64,000 nt of DNA from Halomonas korlensis (GCF_900116705.1 NZ_FPBP01000004.1:186001-250000), one strand, 5' to 3'; positions 22,831-32,970 are shown, numbered from the stretch's first letter. Notes: generated from the sequence alone by a model not told the origin. Numbers and translations: made by a program.

Positions 22831-24516
22831 ATGAAAGACACCCTCATCTCGCTGCTCGAAGGCGCCCTGAACGAACTCAAGCGCCAGGAGATCCTGCCCG
22901 CCGACCTCGCCCCGACCATCAAGGTCGATCCGACCAAGGACAAGGCCCATGGCGACTACGCCACCAACCTGGCCTTGATGCTCGCCAAACCCGCAGGCCG
23001 CAAGCCGCGTGAGCTTGCCGAGGCATTGGTCGCCGCCCTGCCGGCAAGTGACGCCGTGAGCCGGGTGGAGATCGCCGGCCCCGGCTTCGTCAACTTCTTT
23101 GCCGCCACCGACGCCGTCGCGCAGATCGTGCGCACCGTGCTCGACTCGGGCGACGCCTACGGTCGCAGCCTTGCTGGTCGCGGGCGCCAGGTGCAGGTGG
23201 AGTTCGTCTCCGCCAACCCCACCGGCCCGCTGCATGTGGGCCACGGGCGCGGTGCCGCGATCGGCGACTGCGTCGCCCGGCTGCTCGAAGCGACCGGCTT
23301 TGATGTCACCCGTGAGTTCTACTACAACGATGCCGGCGCCCAGATCACTAACCTGGCCCTCTCGGTGCAGGCCCGCGCCCAGGGCATTGACAGCGACGAC
23401 GCCAACTGGCCGACCGACGGTTATCGCGGCGGCTATATCATCGATGTCGCCAATGCCTACCTGGCCGGCGAGACGGTGCATGCCGACGATCGCCACGTGA
23501 CCGCCAAGGGCGACCCGCAGGACCTCGAGGCCATCCAGGCGTTCGCCGTCGCCTGGCTGCGCCGAGAGCAGGACCTCGACCTCAAGGCCTTCGGCGTCGC
23601 GTTCGATGTCTACTACCTCGAGTCATCGCTCTACGAGTCCGGCAAGGTCGCGGCCACCGTCGAGCAGCTGATTGCGGGGGGGCATACCTACGAGCAGGAG
23701 GGAGCCATCTGGCTGCGCACCACCGATTTCGGCGACGATAAGGACCGGGTGATGCGCAAGTCCGACGGCAGCTACACGTATTTCCTGCCGGACGTGGCCT
23801 ATCACCTGGACAAGTGGCAGCGCGGCTTTACCGATGTGATCAACGAGCAGGGCGCCGACCATCATTCCACGGTGACCCGCGTGCGCGCCGGCCTGCAGGC
23901 GCTGGAAGTCGGTATTCCCGCCGGCTGGCCGGAATATGTGCTGCACCAGATGGTCATGGTGACGCGCTCGGGGGTCGAGGTGAAGCTCTCCAAGCGCGCC
24001 GGCAGCTACGTCACGGTGCGCGATCTGATCGACGAGGTGGGACGCGACGCCACGCGCTTTTTCCTTGCCGCGCGGCGCGCCGATTCGCAGCTCACCTTCG
24101 ATATCGACCTGGCACGCTCGCAGTCCAACGACAACCCGGTCTACTACGTCCAATATGCGCATGCCCGGGTGTGCAGCATGCTGCGCAAGGCCGAGGCCGA
24201 GAATATGCCCTTCGATCACGCGTCGGCCATGAGCCACCTCGCCAAGCTCGACCAGCCGCAGGAAAAGGCCCTGATGAACCGCCTGGCTCGCTATCCTGGC
24301 GTCGTCGAGCACGCCGCCGCGTCCCGCGAGCCCCAGCAGATCGCTCAGTACCTGCTCACTCTCGCCGCCGACTTCCACACCTGCTATAACGCCGTGAAGG
24401 TCATGGTCGAGGACGACGCCCTGCGCAACGCACGCCTTGGGCTCGGCTTGGCCACGCGCCAGGTGCTGCGCAACGGCCTTGACCTGATGGGCGTCGGCGC
24501 CCCCGAGGAGATGTGA
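22831..24516 (+). CDS. argS: arginyl-tRNA synthetase
   Basis: Charges tRNA-Arg in the cytoplasm. The 561-residue class-I enzyme begins [13 protein letters not shown], with the N-terminal Add-1 domain. The HIGH motif is present as HVGH within [15 protein letters not shown], and the KMSKS position reads KLSKRAG. The anticodon-binding domain ends the protein. The frame extends 45 codons upstream into priA, but the family start fits 22831. The ribosome site is weak (GGAA). A run of seven G lies near 23676-23682. An SPOR-domain gene follows after three bases. Confidence 0.96.
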   Translation: MKDTLISLLEGALNELKRQEILPADLAPTIKVDPTKDKAHGDYATNLALMLAKPAGRKPRELAEALVAALPASDAVSRVEIAGPGFVNFFAATDAVAQIVRTVLDSGDAYGRSLAGRGRQVQVEFVSANPTGPLHVGHGRGAAIGDCVARLLEATGFDVTREFYYNDAGAQITNLALSVQARAQGIDSDDANWPTDGYRGGYIIDVANAYLAGETVHADDRHVTAKGDPQDLEAIQAFAVAWLRREQDLDLKAFGVAFDVYYLESSLYESGKVAATVEQLIAGGHTYEQEGAIWLRTTDFGDDKDRVMRKSDGSYTYFLPDVAYHLDKWQRGFTDVINEQGADHHSTVTRVRAGLQALEVGIPAGWPEYVLHQMVMVTRSGVEVKLSKRAGSYVTVRDLIDEVGRDATRFFLAARRADSQLTFDIDLARSQSNDNPVYYVQYAHARVCSMLRKAEAENMPFDHASAMSHLAKLDQPQEKALMNRLARYPGVVEHAAASREPQQIAQYLLTLAADFHTCYNAVKVMVEDDALRNARLGLGLATRQVLRNGLDLMGVGAPEEM

Positions 24517-24519
24517 GTC

Positions 24520-25263
24520 ATGGCCACTCGCCCCACTCCGAAGAAACGCGGCGCCACCACCAGCCGGCGACGCTCGCCGTCGCGGTCACGCCCCACCGTC
24601 CCGGGCTGGCTCTGGGCACTGGTCGGCCTGGTAGCGGGCTTTCTGCTCTCCCAGCACCAACATGGGTCCGCGCCCTGGCAGGACGAGCAGGACTCGCCCC
24701 TGGCGACGGTGATGCCCCGCTTCTCCGCGGATGATCCGGCCGCCACCTCCGGCACCACGGCCGATCCGGGGTCGGAAGAGCCCCCGATGCCGACCTTCGA
24801 GTTCTATACCCTGCTGCCGGAATCCGAAGTCATCGCGCCCCGCAGCGAGATTCCCGACACGGTCGCCCGCGCCCCGGCAGCGCCGAGCGAACCGGCCGAG
24901 CCCACGACCGAGGCCACGACCGAGGCCGTCGACGACCCCATCGCGCAGGTGATCGCGGCCAACTCGCGTCCCGAGGACGCGTCAGCGGCCGATACCTCAG
25001 ACGAAATGCAGACGGTTAGTGCGGGAGAGCGCTACATGCTGCAGGCCGCCTCCTTCCGCGAATCCGGCGATGCCGAGCAGCTCAGGAGCCGGCTGAGCGA
25101 TTTCGGCTTGCTGGCGCGCGTCAGCGAGGTCCAGGCGGGCGGCAACGAGACCTGGCACCGCGTCCAGGTCGGCCCCTACGAGGACACCCGTGAACTCAGT
25201 CGTGCCCAGGACCTGATGACCACGCAAGGCATCGAGCCGTTGATCATTCGCCTGCAGAACTGA
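24520..25263 (+). CDS. SPOR-domain membrane protein, FtsN-like
   Basis: A 247-residue bitopic protein. It has a basic N-terminus rich in Arg and Ser (residues 1-28), one membrane span (about 29-46, WLWALVGLVAGFLL), a long Pro/Glu/Thr-rich acidic periplasmic linker, and a C-terminal SPOR domain (about 165-247) that binds denuded glycan at the septum. This architecture is that of FtsN, and in Pseudomonas the gene between argS and hslV is an FtsN-like protein. It probably acts in cell division. It follows argS by three bases, so the two are co-transcribed. The exact orthology to FtsN is inferred from position and domain order. Confidence 0.85.
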   Translation: MATRPTPKKRGATTSRRRSPSRSRPTVPGWLWALVGLVAGFLLSQHQHGSAPWQDEQDSPLATVMPRFSADDPAATSGTTADPGSEEPPMPTFEFYTLLPESEVIAPRSEIPDTVARAPAAPSEPAEPTTEATTEAVDDPIAQVIAANSRPEDASAADTSDEMQTVSAGERYMLQAASFRESGDAEQLRSRLSDFGLLARVSEVQAGGNETWHRVQVGPYEDTRELSRAQDLMTTQGIEPLIIRLQN

Positions 25264-25303
25264 ACCGGCGCCCGGTCGCTGTAACGGGCACCGGCGTGCC
25301 TGC

Positions 25304-25333
25304 GGTTGAATTCCCTCCCCTCCGCCCGCATTA
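25304..25333 (+). promoter_or_regulatory. candidate heat-shock (sigma-32) promoter for hslVU
   Basis: GGTTGAA at 25304-25310, a 14-base spacer and CCCGCATTA at 25325-25333. This resembles the sigma-32 consensus (cTTGAA, 13-15 bases, CCCCATnT) with one main mismatch in the -10 element. It lies about 88 bases before hslV, a protease operon known to be heat-induced in E. coli. Confidence 0.5.
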
Positions 25334-25388
25334 CCCTGCAGAGCCTAGTCAAGGCGCGCGGGCGTTATTCGCAGCGCCGAATGTCAAC

Positions 25389-25404
25389 GGGAGCCTTCGC
25401 TCCC
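25389..25404 (+). promoter_or_regulatory. hairpin just before the hslV ribosome site
   Basis: GGGAGC-CTTC-GCTCCC forms a 6-bp stem with a 4-base loop, ending two bases before the AAGGAG ribosome site. E. coli hslVU mRNA has an inverted repeat at the same place that is reported to stabilise the message; the sequence differs but the position is the same. Confidence 0.5.
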
Positions 25405-25420
25405 CCAAGGAGTTCACTCC

Positions 25421-25939
25421 ATGACCACGATCGTTTCCGTGCGACGCGGTGACCATGTCGCACTGGCCGGCGATGGCCAGGTCTCGCTGGGCAACACCGT
25501 CATGAAGGGCAATGCCAGCAAGGTGCGTCGCCTGTATCGCGGCGAAGTGCTGGCCGGTTTCGCCGGCGGTACCGCCGATGCCTTCACGCTGTTCGAGCGC
25601 TTCGAGGCACAGCTGGAGAAATACCAGGGTAACCTGGTCAAGGCCGCCGTGGAGCTGGCCAAGGACTGGCGCACCGACCGTGCCCTGCGGCGTCTTGAAG
25701 CCCTGCTCGCGGTGGCCAACAAGGACGCCTCGCTGATCATCACCGGCAATGGCGACGTGGTGGAGCCCGAGCGCGGCATCATCGCCATCGGTTCGGGCGG
25801 GAACTTCGCCCTCGCGGCCGCCCGCGCGCTGCTCGAGAACACCGACCTCGGTGCCCGCGAGATCACCGAGAAGTCGCTCGAGATCGCCGGTGACATCTGT
25901 GTGTTCACCAATCATCACGTCACCCTCGAAGAGCTCTGA
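25421..25939 (+). CDS. hslV: ATP-dependent protease HslV, peptidase subunit
   Basis: HslV is the N-terminal-threonine peptidase of the HslUV (ClpQY) proteasome-like complex. The 172 residues start MTTIVSVRR; removal of Met leaves Thr as the catalytic nucleophile. [13 protein letters not shown] and [16 protein letters not shown] are family motifs. A strong AAGGAG eight bases upstream sets the start. hslU follows after two bases. Upstream lie a sigma-32-like promoter and a hairpin. Confidence 0.97.
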   Translation: MTTIVSVRRGDHVALAGDGQVSLGNTVMKGNASKVRRLYRGEVLAGFAGGTADAFTLFERFEAQLEKYQGNLVKAAVELAKDWRTDRALRRLEALLAVANKDASLIITGNGDVVEPERGIIAIGSGGNFALAAARALLENTDLGAREITEKSLEIAGDICVFTNHHVTLEEL

Positions 25940-25941
25940 TC

Positions 25942-27264
25942 ATGACCTCGATGACCCCCCGCGAAATCGTCCACGCCCTGGACCAGTACATCATCGGCCA
26001 GCAGGACGCCAAACGTGCCGTGGCGATTGCGCTGCGCAATCGCTGGCGGCGCATGCAGCTCGATGGCGACCTGCGCCAGGAAGTCACCCCCAAGAACATC
26101 CTGATGATCGGCCCGACCGGGGTCGGCAAGACCGAGATCGCCCGGCGCCTGGCCAAGCTCGCCCGCGCGCCTTTCATCAAGGTCGAGGCCACCAAGTTCA
26201 CCGAGGTGGGCTATGTGGGCCGCGACGTCGAGTCGATCGTGCGCGACCTTACCGAGGCCGCCATCAAGCTGGTGCGCGAGCATGCCAAGGACGAGGTGCG
26301 TCACCGCGCCGAGGACGCTGCCGAGGATCGCATCCTCGACGCCCTGTTGCCGCCACCACGGGGGCAGGAGAACGAGCCGCGCCAGGATAGCTCGACGCGC
26401 CAGACCTTCCGCAAGAAACTGCGCGAGGGCCAGCTCGACGACAAGGAAATCGATATCGAGATCACGCCCCAGAGCCAGGGCATCGATATCATGACCCCGC
26501 CAGGCATGGAAGAAATGACCAGCCAGCTGCAGAGCATGTTTGCCGGCATGGGCAAGCAGAAGAGCGAGACCCACCGGGTGGCGGTGAAGGACGCCTTCGG
26601 CCTGCTGCGTGACGAGGAGGCCGCCAAGCTGGTCAACGAGGAGGAAATCAAGCGCCGCGCCATCGACGCCGTGGAACAGAACGGTATCGTCTTCCTCGAC
26701 GAGATCGACAAGGTCACCAAGGGCAGCGGCCAGTCCAGCGGCGGGGAAGTGTCCCGCGAAGGCGTGCAGCGCGACCTGCTGCCATTGATCGAGGGCTCCA
26801 CCGTCTCGACCAAGTACGGCATGGTCAAGACCGATCATGTGCTGTTCATTGCCTCCGGCGCCTTCCACCTCTCGCGGCCATCGGACCTGATTCCCGAGCT
26901 GCAGGGTCGTCTGCCGATTCGCGTCGAGCTCAATGCCCTGACCCCGGATGACTTCAAGCGCATCCTTACCGAGCCCTCCGCCTCGCTGACCAAGCAGTAT
27001 CAAGCCTTGCTGGCCACCGAAGGGCTCGACATCAGCTTCACCGAGGACGGCATCGAGCGTCTCGCCGAGATCGCCTGGAAGGTCAACGAGGGCACCGAGA
27101 ACATCGGCGCTCGTCGCCTGCATACGGTCATGGAGCGCCTCTTGGAAGAAGCCTCGTTCAGTGGCGCGGACATCGGCTCGCCGCTGGTGATCGACGCTGC
27201 CTACGTGGACTCCCAACTGGGCGAGCTGGCGATGGACGAGGACCTGTCGCGGTATATCCTCTAG
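25942..27264 (+). CDS. hslU: ATP-dependent protease HslU, ATPase subunit
   Basis: HslU is the AAA+ unfoldase that feeds substrates to HslV. The 440 residues contain the N-domain ([17 protein letters not shown]), Walker [10 protein letters not shown] with Lys63, the YVGRDVES pore segment, the charged intermediate I-domain (about 110-240), Walker [10 protein letters not shown], and the C-terminal lid with an exposed tail (DLSRYIL) that inserts into HslV. It is co-transcribed with hslV. Confidence 0.97.
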   Translation: MTSMTPREIVHALDQYIIGQQDAKRAVAIALRNRWRRMQLDGDLRQEVTPKNILMIGPTGVGKTEIARRLAKLARAPFIKVEATKFTEVGYVGRDVESIVRDLTEAAIKLVREHAKDEVRHRAEDAAEDRILDALLPPPRGQENEPRQDSSTRQTFRKKLREGQLDDKEIDIEITPQSQGIDIMTPPGMEEMTSQLQSMFAGMGKQKSETHRVAVKDAFGLLRDEEAAKLVNEEEIKRRAIDAVEQNGIVFLDEIDKVTKGSGQSSGGEVSREGVQRDLLPLIEGSTVSTKYGMVKTDHVLFIASGAFHLSRPSDLIPELQGRLPIRVELNALTPDDFKRILTEPSASLTKQYQALLATEGLDISFTEDGIERLAEIAWKVNEGTENIGARRLHTVMERLLEEASFSGADIGSPLVIDAAYVDSQLGELAMDEDLSRYIL

Positions 27265-27297
27265 GGTAATGGCACACCGCGATCGAAGGAGGCCGCC

Positions 27298-27681
27298 ATG
27301 AGCGTTCCGATCCCCACCAGGGTGCACTACCACAAGCATGACCGTGAGCTCGAGCTTACCTACGGCGAGGACGAGTCCTATCGGTTGTCGGTGGAGTACC
27401 TGCGGGTATTCTCGCCCTCCGCCGAGGTGCGCGGTCATGGCCCCGATACCGCCACCCTGCAGGTCGGCAAGAAATTCGTGGGCCTGCAGAACATCAGTCA
27501 GGCCGGGCGCTATGCCCTCAAGCTGCATTTCGACGACGGCCACGACAGTGGCCTGTTCAGCTGGGACTATCTCTATGCGCTGATCCGCGATCAGAAGGCC
27601 AACTGGGAGGATTATCTGCGCCGCCTGGAAGCAGCCGGTGCCTCGCGAGAGCCGTTGAGCATCGAGATCAAGCAGCTCTAA
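27298..27681 (+). CDS. DUF971 (GBBH-like) domain protein
   Basis: A 127-residue protein made almost entirely of a DUF971 domain, the fold also found at the N-terminus of gamma-butyrobetaine hydroxylase. [15 protein letters not shown] and [21 protein letters not shown] are the recognisable strands. It lacks the catalytic dioxygenase domain, so it is not an enzyme of carnitine synthesis. GGAGG before the ATG sets the start. The same gene follows hslU in Pseudomonas. Its function is unknown; iron-sulphur or redox roles have been suggested for relatives with this domain. Confidence 0.85.
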   Translation: MSVPIPTRVHYHKHDRELELTYGEDESYRLSVEYLRVFSPSAEVRGHGPDTATLQVGKKFVGLQNISQAGRYALKLHFDDGHDSGLFSWDYLYALIRDQKANWEDYLRRLEAAGASREPLSIEIKQL

Positions 27682-27723
27682 AAGATACCACGCAAGACGC
27701 TGGGGGTAGCACGAAGGGGAGGT

Positions 27724-27780
27724 CATTTGCCAGGGATGGCAAATGTAGCGCCCATGGAAGGGTTTACAGCGCCTCCCCGG
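27724..27780. repeat. inverted-repeat element, possibly a REP-like unit
   Basis: CATTTGCC (27724-27731) and GGCAAATG (27738-27745) pair around a 6-base loop. They are followed by TAGCGCCCATGG and a stretch ending TTTACAGCGCC, which itself has GCGC at both ends. This composite resembles dispersed intergenic repeats I recall from Halomonas-type genomes, but there is only one copy in this window, so repetition is not shown here. Confidence 0.4.
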
Positions 27781-27827
27781 AGAGCTATTGCCAGACCCGT
27801 CGCGAAAGGTGTTGTCCCATCCCTCTC

Positions 27828-27857
27828 AAGACAATCACTGCCGGGGAAGGCTACAAT
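27828..27857 (+). promoter_or_regulatory. candidate promoter for ubiE
   Basis: AAGACA, an 18-base spacer and TACAAT (27852-27857), 61 bases before ubiE. The -10 box is good and the -35 box fair. Confidence 0.35.
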
Positions 27858-27917
27858 ATCGCTCATTGTCGAGGCCGAGCGGCCTCCTACACCGCAGCGA
27901 TTCGGGAGCTCCAGCGA

Positions 27918-28673
27918 ATGCGCCCCAGCGACAAGCGCACCACCCACTTCGGCTATCAGGAAGTGCCGGTCGAGGAAAAGGCCTCGCGCGTGGCCAACGT
28001 CTTCCATTCGGTGGCGGCCCGCTACGATGTCATGAATGATCTGATGTCGATGGGCATCCACCGCCTATGGAAGCGCTTGACCATCGAGCGCTCCGGCGTC
28101 CGCCCCGGGCACAGCGTGCTCGATATCGCCGGCGGCACCGGCGATCTGACCTTGAAGTTCTCACAAATGGTAGGGCCGCGAGGACGCGTGGTACTGGCCG
28201 ACATCAACGAGTCCATGTTGCGCGTCGGTCGCGACAAACTGCTCGACCGCGGCGTCGGCGGCAATGTCGAGTACGTCCAGGCCAACGCCGAATGCCTGCC
28301 CTTCCCCGACAACACCTTCGACTGCATCACCATCGCCTTTGGCCTGCGCAACGTGACCGACAAGGACGCGGCGCTCGCCTCGATGGCGCGGGTGCTCAAG
28401 CCGGGGGGGCGGCTGCTGGTACTGGAGTTCTCCAAGCCGACCAGCGCGCTGCTCAACCGTGCCTATGACGAATACTCCTTCCGTCTATTGCCAAAGATCG
28501 GCGAGCTGGTAGCCAACGACGCTGACAGCTATCGCTACCTGGCAGAATCGATCCGCATGCATCCGGATCAGCCAACGCTAAAGGCGATGATGGAAGCCGC
28601 CGGTCTCGAGCGGGTCGAGTATACCAATCTCACCGGGGGCATCGTCGCCCTGCATCGCGGCATCAAGCTGTAA
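27918..28673 (+). CDS. ubiE: ubiquinone/menaquinone C-methyltransferase
   Basis: A SAM-dependent methyltransferase that adds the C-2 methyl group to the benzoquinol ring of ubiquinone precursors (and to demethylmenaquinol where present). The 251 residues show the family N-terminus [21 protein letters not shown] motif [13 protein letters not shown], and the conserved LRNVTD and LEFSKP segments. It is the first gene of ubiE-ubiJ-ubiB, and its stop overlaps the ubiJ start (TAATG). Confidence 0.97.
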   Translation: MRPSDKRTTHFGYQEVPVEEKASRVANVFHSVAARYDVMNDLMSMGIHRLWKRLTIERSGVRPGHSVLDIAGGTGDLTLKFSQMVGPRGRVVLADINESMLRVGRDKLLDRGVGGNVEYVQANAECLPFPDNTFDCITIAFGLRNVTDKDAALASMARVLKPGGRLLVLEFSKPTSALLNRAYDEYSFRLLPKIGELVANDADSYRYLAESIRMHPDQPTLKAMMEAAGLERVEYTNLTGGIVALHRGIKL

Positions 28674-29344
28674 TGCGATTACTGGCTGGCCTCGAGCGGA
28701 CACTGAATGCCCTGTTGGCCCGCGATCCTGCCGCACCTGGCCGCTTGGCGCGCCTGGCCGGTCAACGCATCCTGATCCGCGTGCAACGTCCCACGCTGGC
28801 GCTGGCCGTACATTTTCACGCCACAGGTCTCGACCTGCTGCGTCCTGACCCCACCTCAGCGACAACCGACGATACCGCGAATCCGCCGGGCGATGATGCC
28901 CCGAAACAGACCTATGATGCTGTCGTCGAACTCGACGCCGAGACCGCGGGCGCCCTGCTCGGCGGCGCTTCGCTCGAGCGGTTGATGTTCCAGGGCAAGC
29001 TTTCGGTGCGCGGCCGTATCGAGCCGTTGGAAGCCGTCAGGGAACTGCTGATCGATCTTGACCTGGACTGGGAGGGCGAACTGGCCCGCTGGCTGGGCGA
29101 TATTCCCGCCCACGGCCTGGCCGAGGGGTTGCGTCGCATGGGCCGCTGGGGGGTGCGAGCCCGCCAGGAACTGCACGCCGATATCGCCGAGTACGTCTTC
29201 GAGGAGGCTCGCCTGCTGCCGGGCCGTCATCAGCTTGACGCCGTACGCGACCATCTCACCGAGCTCAAGGTCGCCACCGACCGCCTGGAGGCCCGCCTGG
29301 CGAGGCTGCGACGGCGCCTGGCCGCTGAGGGGACGAGCTCATGA
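28673..29344 (+). CDS. ubiJ: ubiquinone biosynthesis accessory factor, SCP2 domain
   Basis: UbiJ is a lipid-binding SCP2-type protein that with UbiK organises the soluble Ubi complex. The 223-residue protein has low similarity along most of its length, but its place between ubiE and ubiB, the central segment [14 protein letters not shown] with [11 protein letters not shown] (SCP2 core, about 85-130), and the C-terminal helical coiled coil (about 190-218) fit the family. The acidic insertion near residues 60-75 is probably species-specific. It overlaps ubiE by one base and ubiB by four. Confidence 0.9.
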   Translation: MRLLAGLERTLNALLARDPAAPGRLARLAGQRILIRVQRPTLALAVHFHATGLDLLRPDPTSATTDDTANPPGDDAPKQTYDAVVELDAETAGALLGGASLERLMFQGKLSVRGRIEPLEAVRELLIDLDLDWEGELARWLGDIPAHGLAEGLRRMGRWGVRARQELHADIAEYVFEEARLLPGRHQLDAVRDHLTELKVATDRLEARLARLRRRLAAEGTSS

Positions 29345-30963
29345 TCCTCCGGCTACTGCGCATCGTCTGGGTGATCACCCGCTACCGGCTCGACACCCTG
29401 TTGCCGCTGGAGCGCTTTCCCTGGGCACTGCGACTGCTCTTCAAGCTCTCGCCGCTACGCCTGGTGCCCATCGGCCCGCGCCCGCGAGGCGAGCGCCTGC
29501 GCCTGGCGCTGGAATCCCTTGGGCCGATATTCGTCAAGTTCGGCCAGGTACTTTCCACCCGCCGCGACTTGCTCCCCGAGGATATCGCCGATGAGCTCAG
29601 GCGCCTGCAGGACCAGGTGCCGCCCTTTCCCGCCCCGCTGGCCCGGGCGCGTGTCGAGGATGAGCTCGGCATGTCCACCGACCAGGCCTTCGCCCGTTTC
29701 GAGGCCGAACCCCTGGCCTCGGCCTCGATTGCCCAGGTGCACACCGCAAGGCTGCACAGCGGCGAGGAGGTGGTGGTCAAGATCATTCGTCCCGGCATCG
29801 AGCGGGTGATGCGCCAGGACATGGCGCTGATGTTCCGCTTCGCCCACGTGCTGGCGCGGATTCCTGAGGCGCGCCGGCTGCGTCCGGTGGAAGTGGTTCG
29901 CGACTATGAAGCGACACTCTTCGACGAGCTCGACCTGACCAAGGAAGCCGCCAACACCTCCCAGCTCAAGCGCAACTTCAAGGCCTCGCCGCTGCTCTAC
30001 GTGCCGGCCATTCACTGGGAACTGACCCGCCACCGCGTGATGGTGCAGGAGCGCATCCACGGCGTTCCGGTGGCCGATACCGCTGCCCTGCTCGCCCAGG
30101 GCACCGACCTTAAGAAGCTCGCCGAACGTGGTGTGGAGATCTTCTTCACCCAGGTATTTCGCGACAATTTCTTCCATGCCGACATGCACCCCGGCAATAT
30201 CTTCGTGTCCTACGCGCACCCGCACGACCCACAGTACATCGCCATCGACTGCGGCATCGTCGGCAGCCTGACGCGAGAAGACCAGGATTATCTGGCTCGC
30301 AACCTGCTGGCCTTCTTTCACCAGGATTATTACGAGGTCGCGTCACTGCACATCGAGTCGGGCTGGGTCGGTGAGAACACGCGGGCCAACGAGTTCGCCG
30401 CGGCGATCCGCACCGTGTGCGAGCCGATCCTCGAAAAGCCACTCAAGGATATTTCCTTCGGCCAGGTGCTACTCGGGCTGTTCCAGACCGCCCGGCGCTT
30501 CAACATGGAAGTCCAACCCCAACTGGTGCTGCTGCAGAAGACCCTGCTCAATATCGAGGGGCTGGGCCGCCAGCTTTATCCGGACCTCGACCTGTGGAAT
30601 ACCGCCAAGCCGCATCTTGAACAGTGGATGAAGGATCGGGCCGGCCCTCGCGGCTTCTGGGATTCGCTCAAGCGCCAGGCGCCCGAACTCTCGCACCAGC
30701 TTCCGGAGCTACCCGTGCTCGCCTACCGCGCCCTCTCACGCGCCGACCAGGACCATCGCCAGCGATACCGTCAGGCCGAAGCCATGAGCGGCATTCGCCA
30801 GCTGCTGGTCCGCCAGGGCCGAGGCCAGAAACGCCTTCGCCTGGGTCTGATGCTGGTCGCCCTGGCGCTGGCCTGGCGTCCGCTGACAGAATGGGCTGGC
30901 CAACAGCCGCTGCCGGTGCTGGCCGCGGCAGCCATCGGCGTACTGCTGCTGGCGTGGCACTGA
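29341..30963 (+). CDS. ubiB: ubiquinone biosynthesis kinase-like ATPase
   Basis: UbiB is an atypical protein-kinase-like ATPase of the ABC1/ADCK family needed for ubiquinone synthesis at the membrane. The 540 residues contain the hallmark KFGQ (in [10 protein letters not shown]), the Ala-rich nucleotide loop (ASASIAQVH), the VVVKIIRPG lysine, [10 protein letters not shown] (catalytic loop) and IDCGIVG (metal-binding DFG equivalent). Two C-terminal membrane spans (about 498-540) anchor it. The start overlaps ubiJ as ATGA. In Pseudomonas hisI follows; here hisE follows directly. Confidence 0.97.
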   Translation: MILRLLRIVWVITRYRLDTLLPLERFPWALRLLFKLSPLRLVPIGPRPRGERLRLALESLGPIFVKFGQVLSTRRDLLPEDIADELRRLQDQVPPFPAPLARARVEDELGMSTDQAFARFEAEPLASASIAQVHTARLHSGEEVVVKIIRPGIERVMRQDMALMFRFAHVLARIPEARRLRPVEVVRDYEATLFDELDLTKEAANTSQLKRNFKASPLLYVPAIHWELTRHRVMVQERIHGVPVADTAALLAQGTDLKKLAERGVEIFFTQVFRDNFFHADMHPGNIFVSYAHPHDPQYIAIDCGIVGSLTREDQDYLARNLLAFFHQDYYEVASLHIESGWVGENTRANEFAAAIRTVCEPILEKPLKDISFGQVLLGLFQTARRFNMEVQPQLVLLQKTLLNIEGLGRQLYPDLDLWNTAKPHLEQWMKDRAGPRGFWDSLKRQAPELSHQLPELPVLAYRALSRADQDHRQRYRQAEAMSGIRQLLVRQGRGQKRLRLGLMLVALALAWRPLTEWAGQQPLPVLAAAAIGVLLLAWH

Positions 30964-31011
30964 GTTTTCGGCACCATTGACTGCAAAATCTCTGCACGAG
31001 AGCGACGCGCC

Positions 31012-31347
31012 ATGAGTGATATACTGGATCAACTACAAGATGTCCTTGACCAGCGCCGTCAGGCCGATGCCCAGGACTCCTATGTAGCCTCCTTGCACCA
31101 CAAGGGGTTGAACAAGATACTCGAGAAAGTGGGTGAGGAAGCGACCGAAACCCTGCTGGCCGCCAAGGACGCCGAACATGGCGATGACGCGTCACGCCAA
31201 GCGTTGATCGCTGAAACAGCCGACCTGTGGTTTCATAGCCTGGTAATGCTGTCGCATCTCGACCTCGATCATCGCGCAGTACTCGACGAACTGAGCCGGC
31301 GACTCGGTGTCTCCGGCCATGACGAGAAGGCCGCCAGGCGGCCGTAA
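31012..31347 (+). CDS. hisE: phosphoribosyl-ATP pyrophosphatase
   Basis: Hydrolyses phosphoribosyl-ATP to phosphoribosyl-AMP, the second histidine-biosynthesis step. The 111 residues have the MazG-like fold with the metal-binding EKVGEEATE and ETADLWFH motifs. It is a free-standing enzyme, not fused to HisI. Pseudomonas has hisI-hisE between ubiB and tatA; hisI is missing here and must lie elsewhere if the organism makes histidine. The gene lies 48 bases after ubiB. Confidence 0.94.
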   Translation: MSDILDQLQDVLDQRRQADAQDSYVASLHHKGLNKILEKVGEEATETLLAAKDAEHGDDASRQALIAETADLWFHSLVMLSHLDLDHRAVLDELSRRLGVSGHDEKAARRP

Positions 31348-31364
31348 TCGTACGACAAGCACCC

Positions 31365-31382
31365 GGGGCCGAGCAGGGCCCC
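31365..31382 (+). promoter_or_regulatory. GC hairpin between hisE and tatA
   Basis: GGGGCC-GAGCAG-GGCCCC, a 6-bp stem without a following U-run. It could mark an mRNA processing or attenuation site; the role is not known. Confidence 0.3.
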
Positions 31383-31400
31383 AAATGAGAGGAAGCGCAT

Positions 31401-31661
31401 ATGTTAGGTGGTATCAGTATCTGGCAACTGCTGATCGTACTCGGCATCATCATCCTGATCTTCGGCACCAAGAAGCTGCGCAATGTCGGTGGCGATCTGG
31501 GTGGCGCCGTCAAGGGTTTCAAGAAAGCCATGAACGAAGATGGCAAGGGCGATGACGAGAAGCAGGACGACCCTCAGGCTCGCGTGAGCCATGAAGACGA
31601 GGGTGAAACCTACGACGTCAAGGCCACGCACAAGGCCGAAGACCAGGAAGAGCGTAAATAA
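31401..31661 (+). CDS. tatA: Tat translocase subunit TatA
   Basis: TatA multimerises to form the passage for folded proteins through the inner membrane. The 86 residues begin [20 protein letters not shown] (membrane span), then the FGTKKL hinge and the amphipathic helix ([15 protein letters not shown]), and end in a long, highly acidic and charged tail. Such a tail is common in halophilic relatives. The GAGAGGAAGC ribosome site is clear. The order is tatA-tatB-tatC. Confidence 0.96.
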   Translation: MLGGISIWQLLIVLGIIILIFGTKKLRNVGGDLGGAVKGFKKAMNEDGKGDDEKQDDPQARVSHEDEGETYDVKATHKAEDQEERK

Positions 31662-31667
31662 ACCGCC

Positions 31668-32159
31668 ATGTTCGATATGGGCTTTCTCGAACTGCTGATC
31701 ATCGGCGTGGTCGGCCTGCTGGTGCTGGGCCCCGAGCGACTGCCCAAGGCGGCGCGCACCATGGGACTGTGGATCGGCAAGATCAAGCGCACCGTCTCGG
31801 GCATGCAGCGCGAAATCAGCGCTCAGCTCGAGGCGGAAGAGCTGCGCCAGAAACTCAACGAGCAGCAGAAAAAGCTCGACGACAGCGTCAACCAGGTGAA
31901 ACGCGGCGTGGAGAGCATCGGCGATGAGCCCGCCTCGTCTCGCCATAATTCCAAGGCGAACTCCAGCGCCGATGCCGGTAGCCGCGGACAAGACGTGAGT
32001 GGTAAAGGTAATAAAGATACAGAGGAGGCGGACAAGAAGGAGTCCTATGAGGCCAAGCCGACGCCCGCCCCTGAGAAGCGCCTCGATGACGCCTTGAGCC
32101 GCGCCCGGACGGATACCACCGATGATGACCGTGCCGACAAGGATGCCTCCTCCCGATGA
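31668..32159 (+). CDS. tatB: Tat translocase subunit TatB
   Basis: TatB with TatC forms the receptor for twin-arginine signal peptides. The 163 residues start MFDMGFLELLIIGVVGLLVLG, with the conserved Glu8 and the LGPERLP hinge. An amphipathic helix (to about residue 75) and an acidic, Lys- and Asp-rich tail follow. It overlaps tatC by four bases (ATGA). Confidence 0.96.
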   Translation: MFDMGFLELLIIGVVGLLVLGPERLPKAARTMGLWIGKIKRTVSGMQREISAQLEAEELRQKLNEQQKKLDDSVNQVKRGVESIGDEPASSRHNSKANSSADAGSRGQDVSGKGNKDTEEADKKESYEAKPTPAPEKRLDDALSRARTDTTDDDRADKDASSR

Positions 32160-32938
32160 GCAAGACCGACGACCCGCAGGATAAAAATCAGCTCCAGGCA
32201 CCCTTGATTGAGCATCTGATCGAGCTTCGCTCGCGCCTGATGCGTGCCGTGGTGGCCATTCTGGTGATCTTTCTCGGGCTCTATGCCTTCGCCAATGACA
32301 TCTACAGCTTCGTCGCCGAGCCGTTGATGGCACTGCTGCCGGAAGGCTCGCAGATGATCGCCACCGAAGTGGCCTCTCCCTTCCTCGCCCCCTTCAAGCT
32401 GACACTGGTGGTCGCGGTATTCGTCGCGGTGCCCTATGTGCTGCACCAGGCCTGGGCCTTCGTGGCCCCGGGTCTCTACGATAACGAGAAGGCGCTGGCG
32501 ATTCCGATCCTGGCTTCGAGCGTGGGGCTCTTCTATGCAGGCGCCGCCTTCGCCTACTACGTGGTCTTCCCGCTGCTGTTCAAGTTCTTCACCCAGACGG
32601 GGCCGGAGGACGTGGCGGTGATGACCGATATCAACCAATACCTCAACTTCGTACTCAAGCTGTTCTTCGCCTTCGGCGTGGCCTTTGAGATTCCCATCGC
32701 CACGTTCCTGCTCATCTTGTCGGGAGCCACGACCGTTGAGAGCCTGGCAAAGAAACGGCCTTATGTGGTGCTGGGCTGCTTCGTTATCGGCATGCTGCTG
32801 ACGCCACCGGACGTGGTCTCTCAAAGCCTGCTGGCGATCCCGATGTACCTGCTCTACGAAGTCGGCCTGCTGTTCGGCCGCCTGGTTCGTCGGCGCAAGG
32901 GTATGGATGTCGAAGAAGCCGAACATGACGAGCCATAA
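32156..32938 (+). CDS. tatC: Tat translocase subunit TatC
   Basis: TatC is the six-span core receptor that binds the twin-arginine motif. The 260 residues show the N-terminal HLIELRSRLM with the conserved Glu, six hydrophobic spans, the P(F/L)LAPFKL loop, and KKRPYVVLGCFVIGMLLTPPD near the C-terminus. The last 20 residues are charged. It is followed by a strong terminator that ends the ubiE-to-tatC plus-strand run. Confidence 0.97.
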   Translation: MSKTDDPQDKNQLQAPLIEHLIELRSRLMRAVVAILVIFLGLYAFANDIYSFVAEPLMALLPEGSQMIATEVASPFLAPFKLTLVVAVFVAVPYVLHQAWAFVAPGLYDNEKALAIPILASSVGLFYAGAAFAYYVVFPLLFKFFTQTGPEDVAVMTDINQYLNFVLKLFFAFGVAFEIPIATFLLILSGATTVESLAKKRPYVVLGCFVIGMLLTPPDVVSQSLLAIPMYLLYEVGLLFGRLVRRRKGMDVEEAEHDEP

Positions 32939-32970
32939 AGCACGGTTGCCTTAAGGATGGAATCGAAGAA

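Noticed and set aside
25915..27726. 603-codon open frame opposite hslU and the DUF971 gene
   Set aside because: Antisense shadow of hslU; composition is typical of reversed GC-rich coding sequence.
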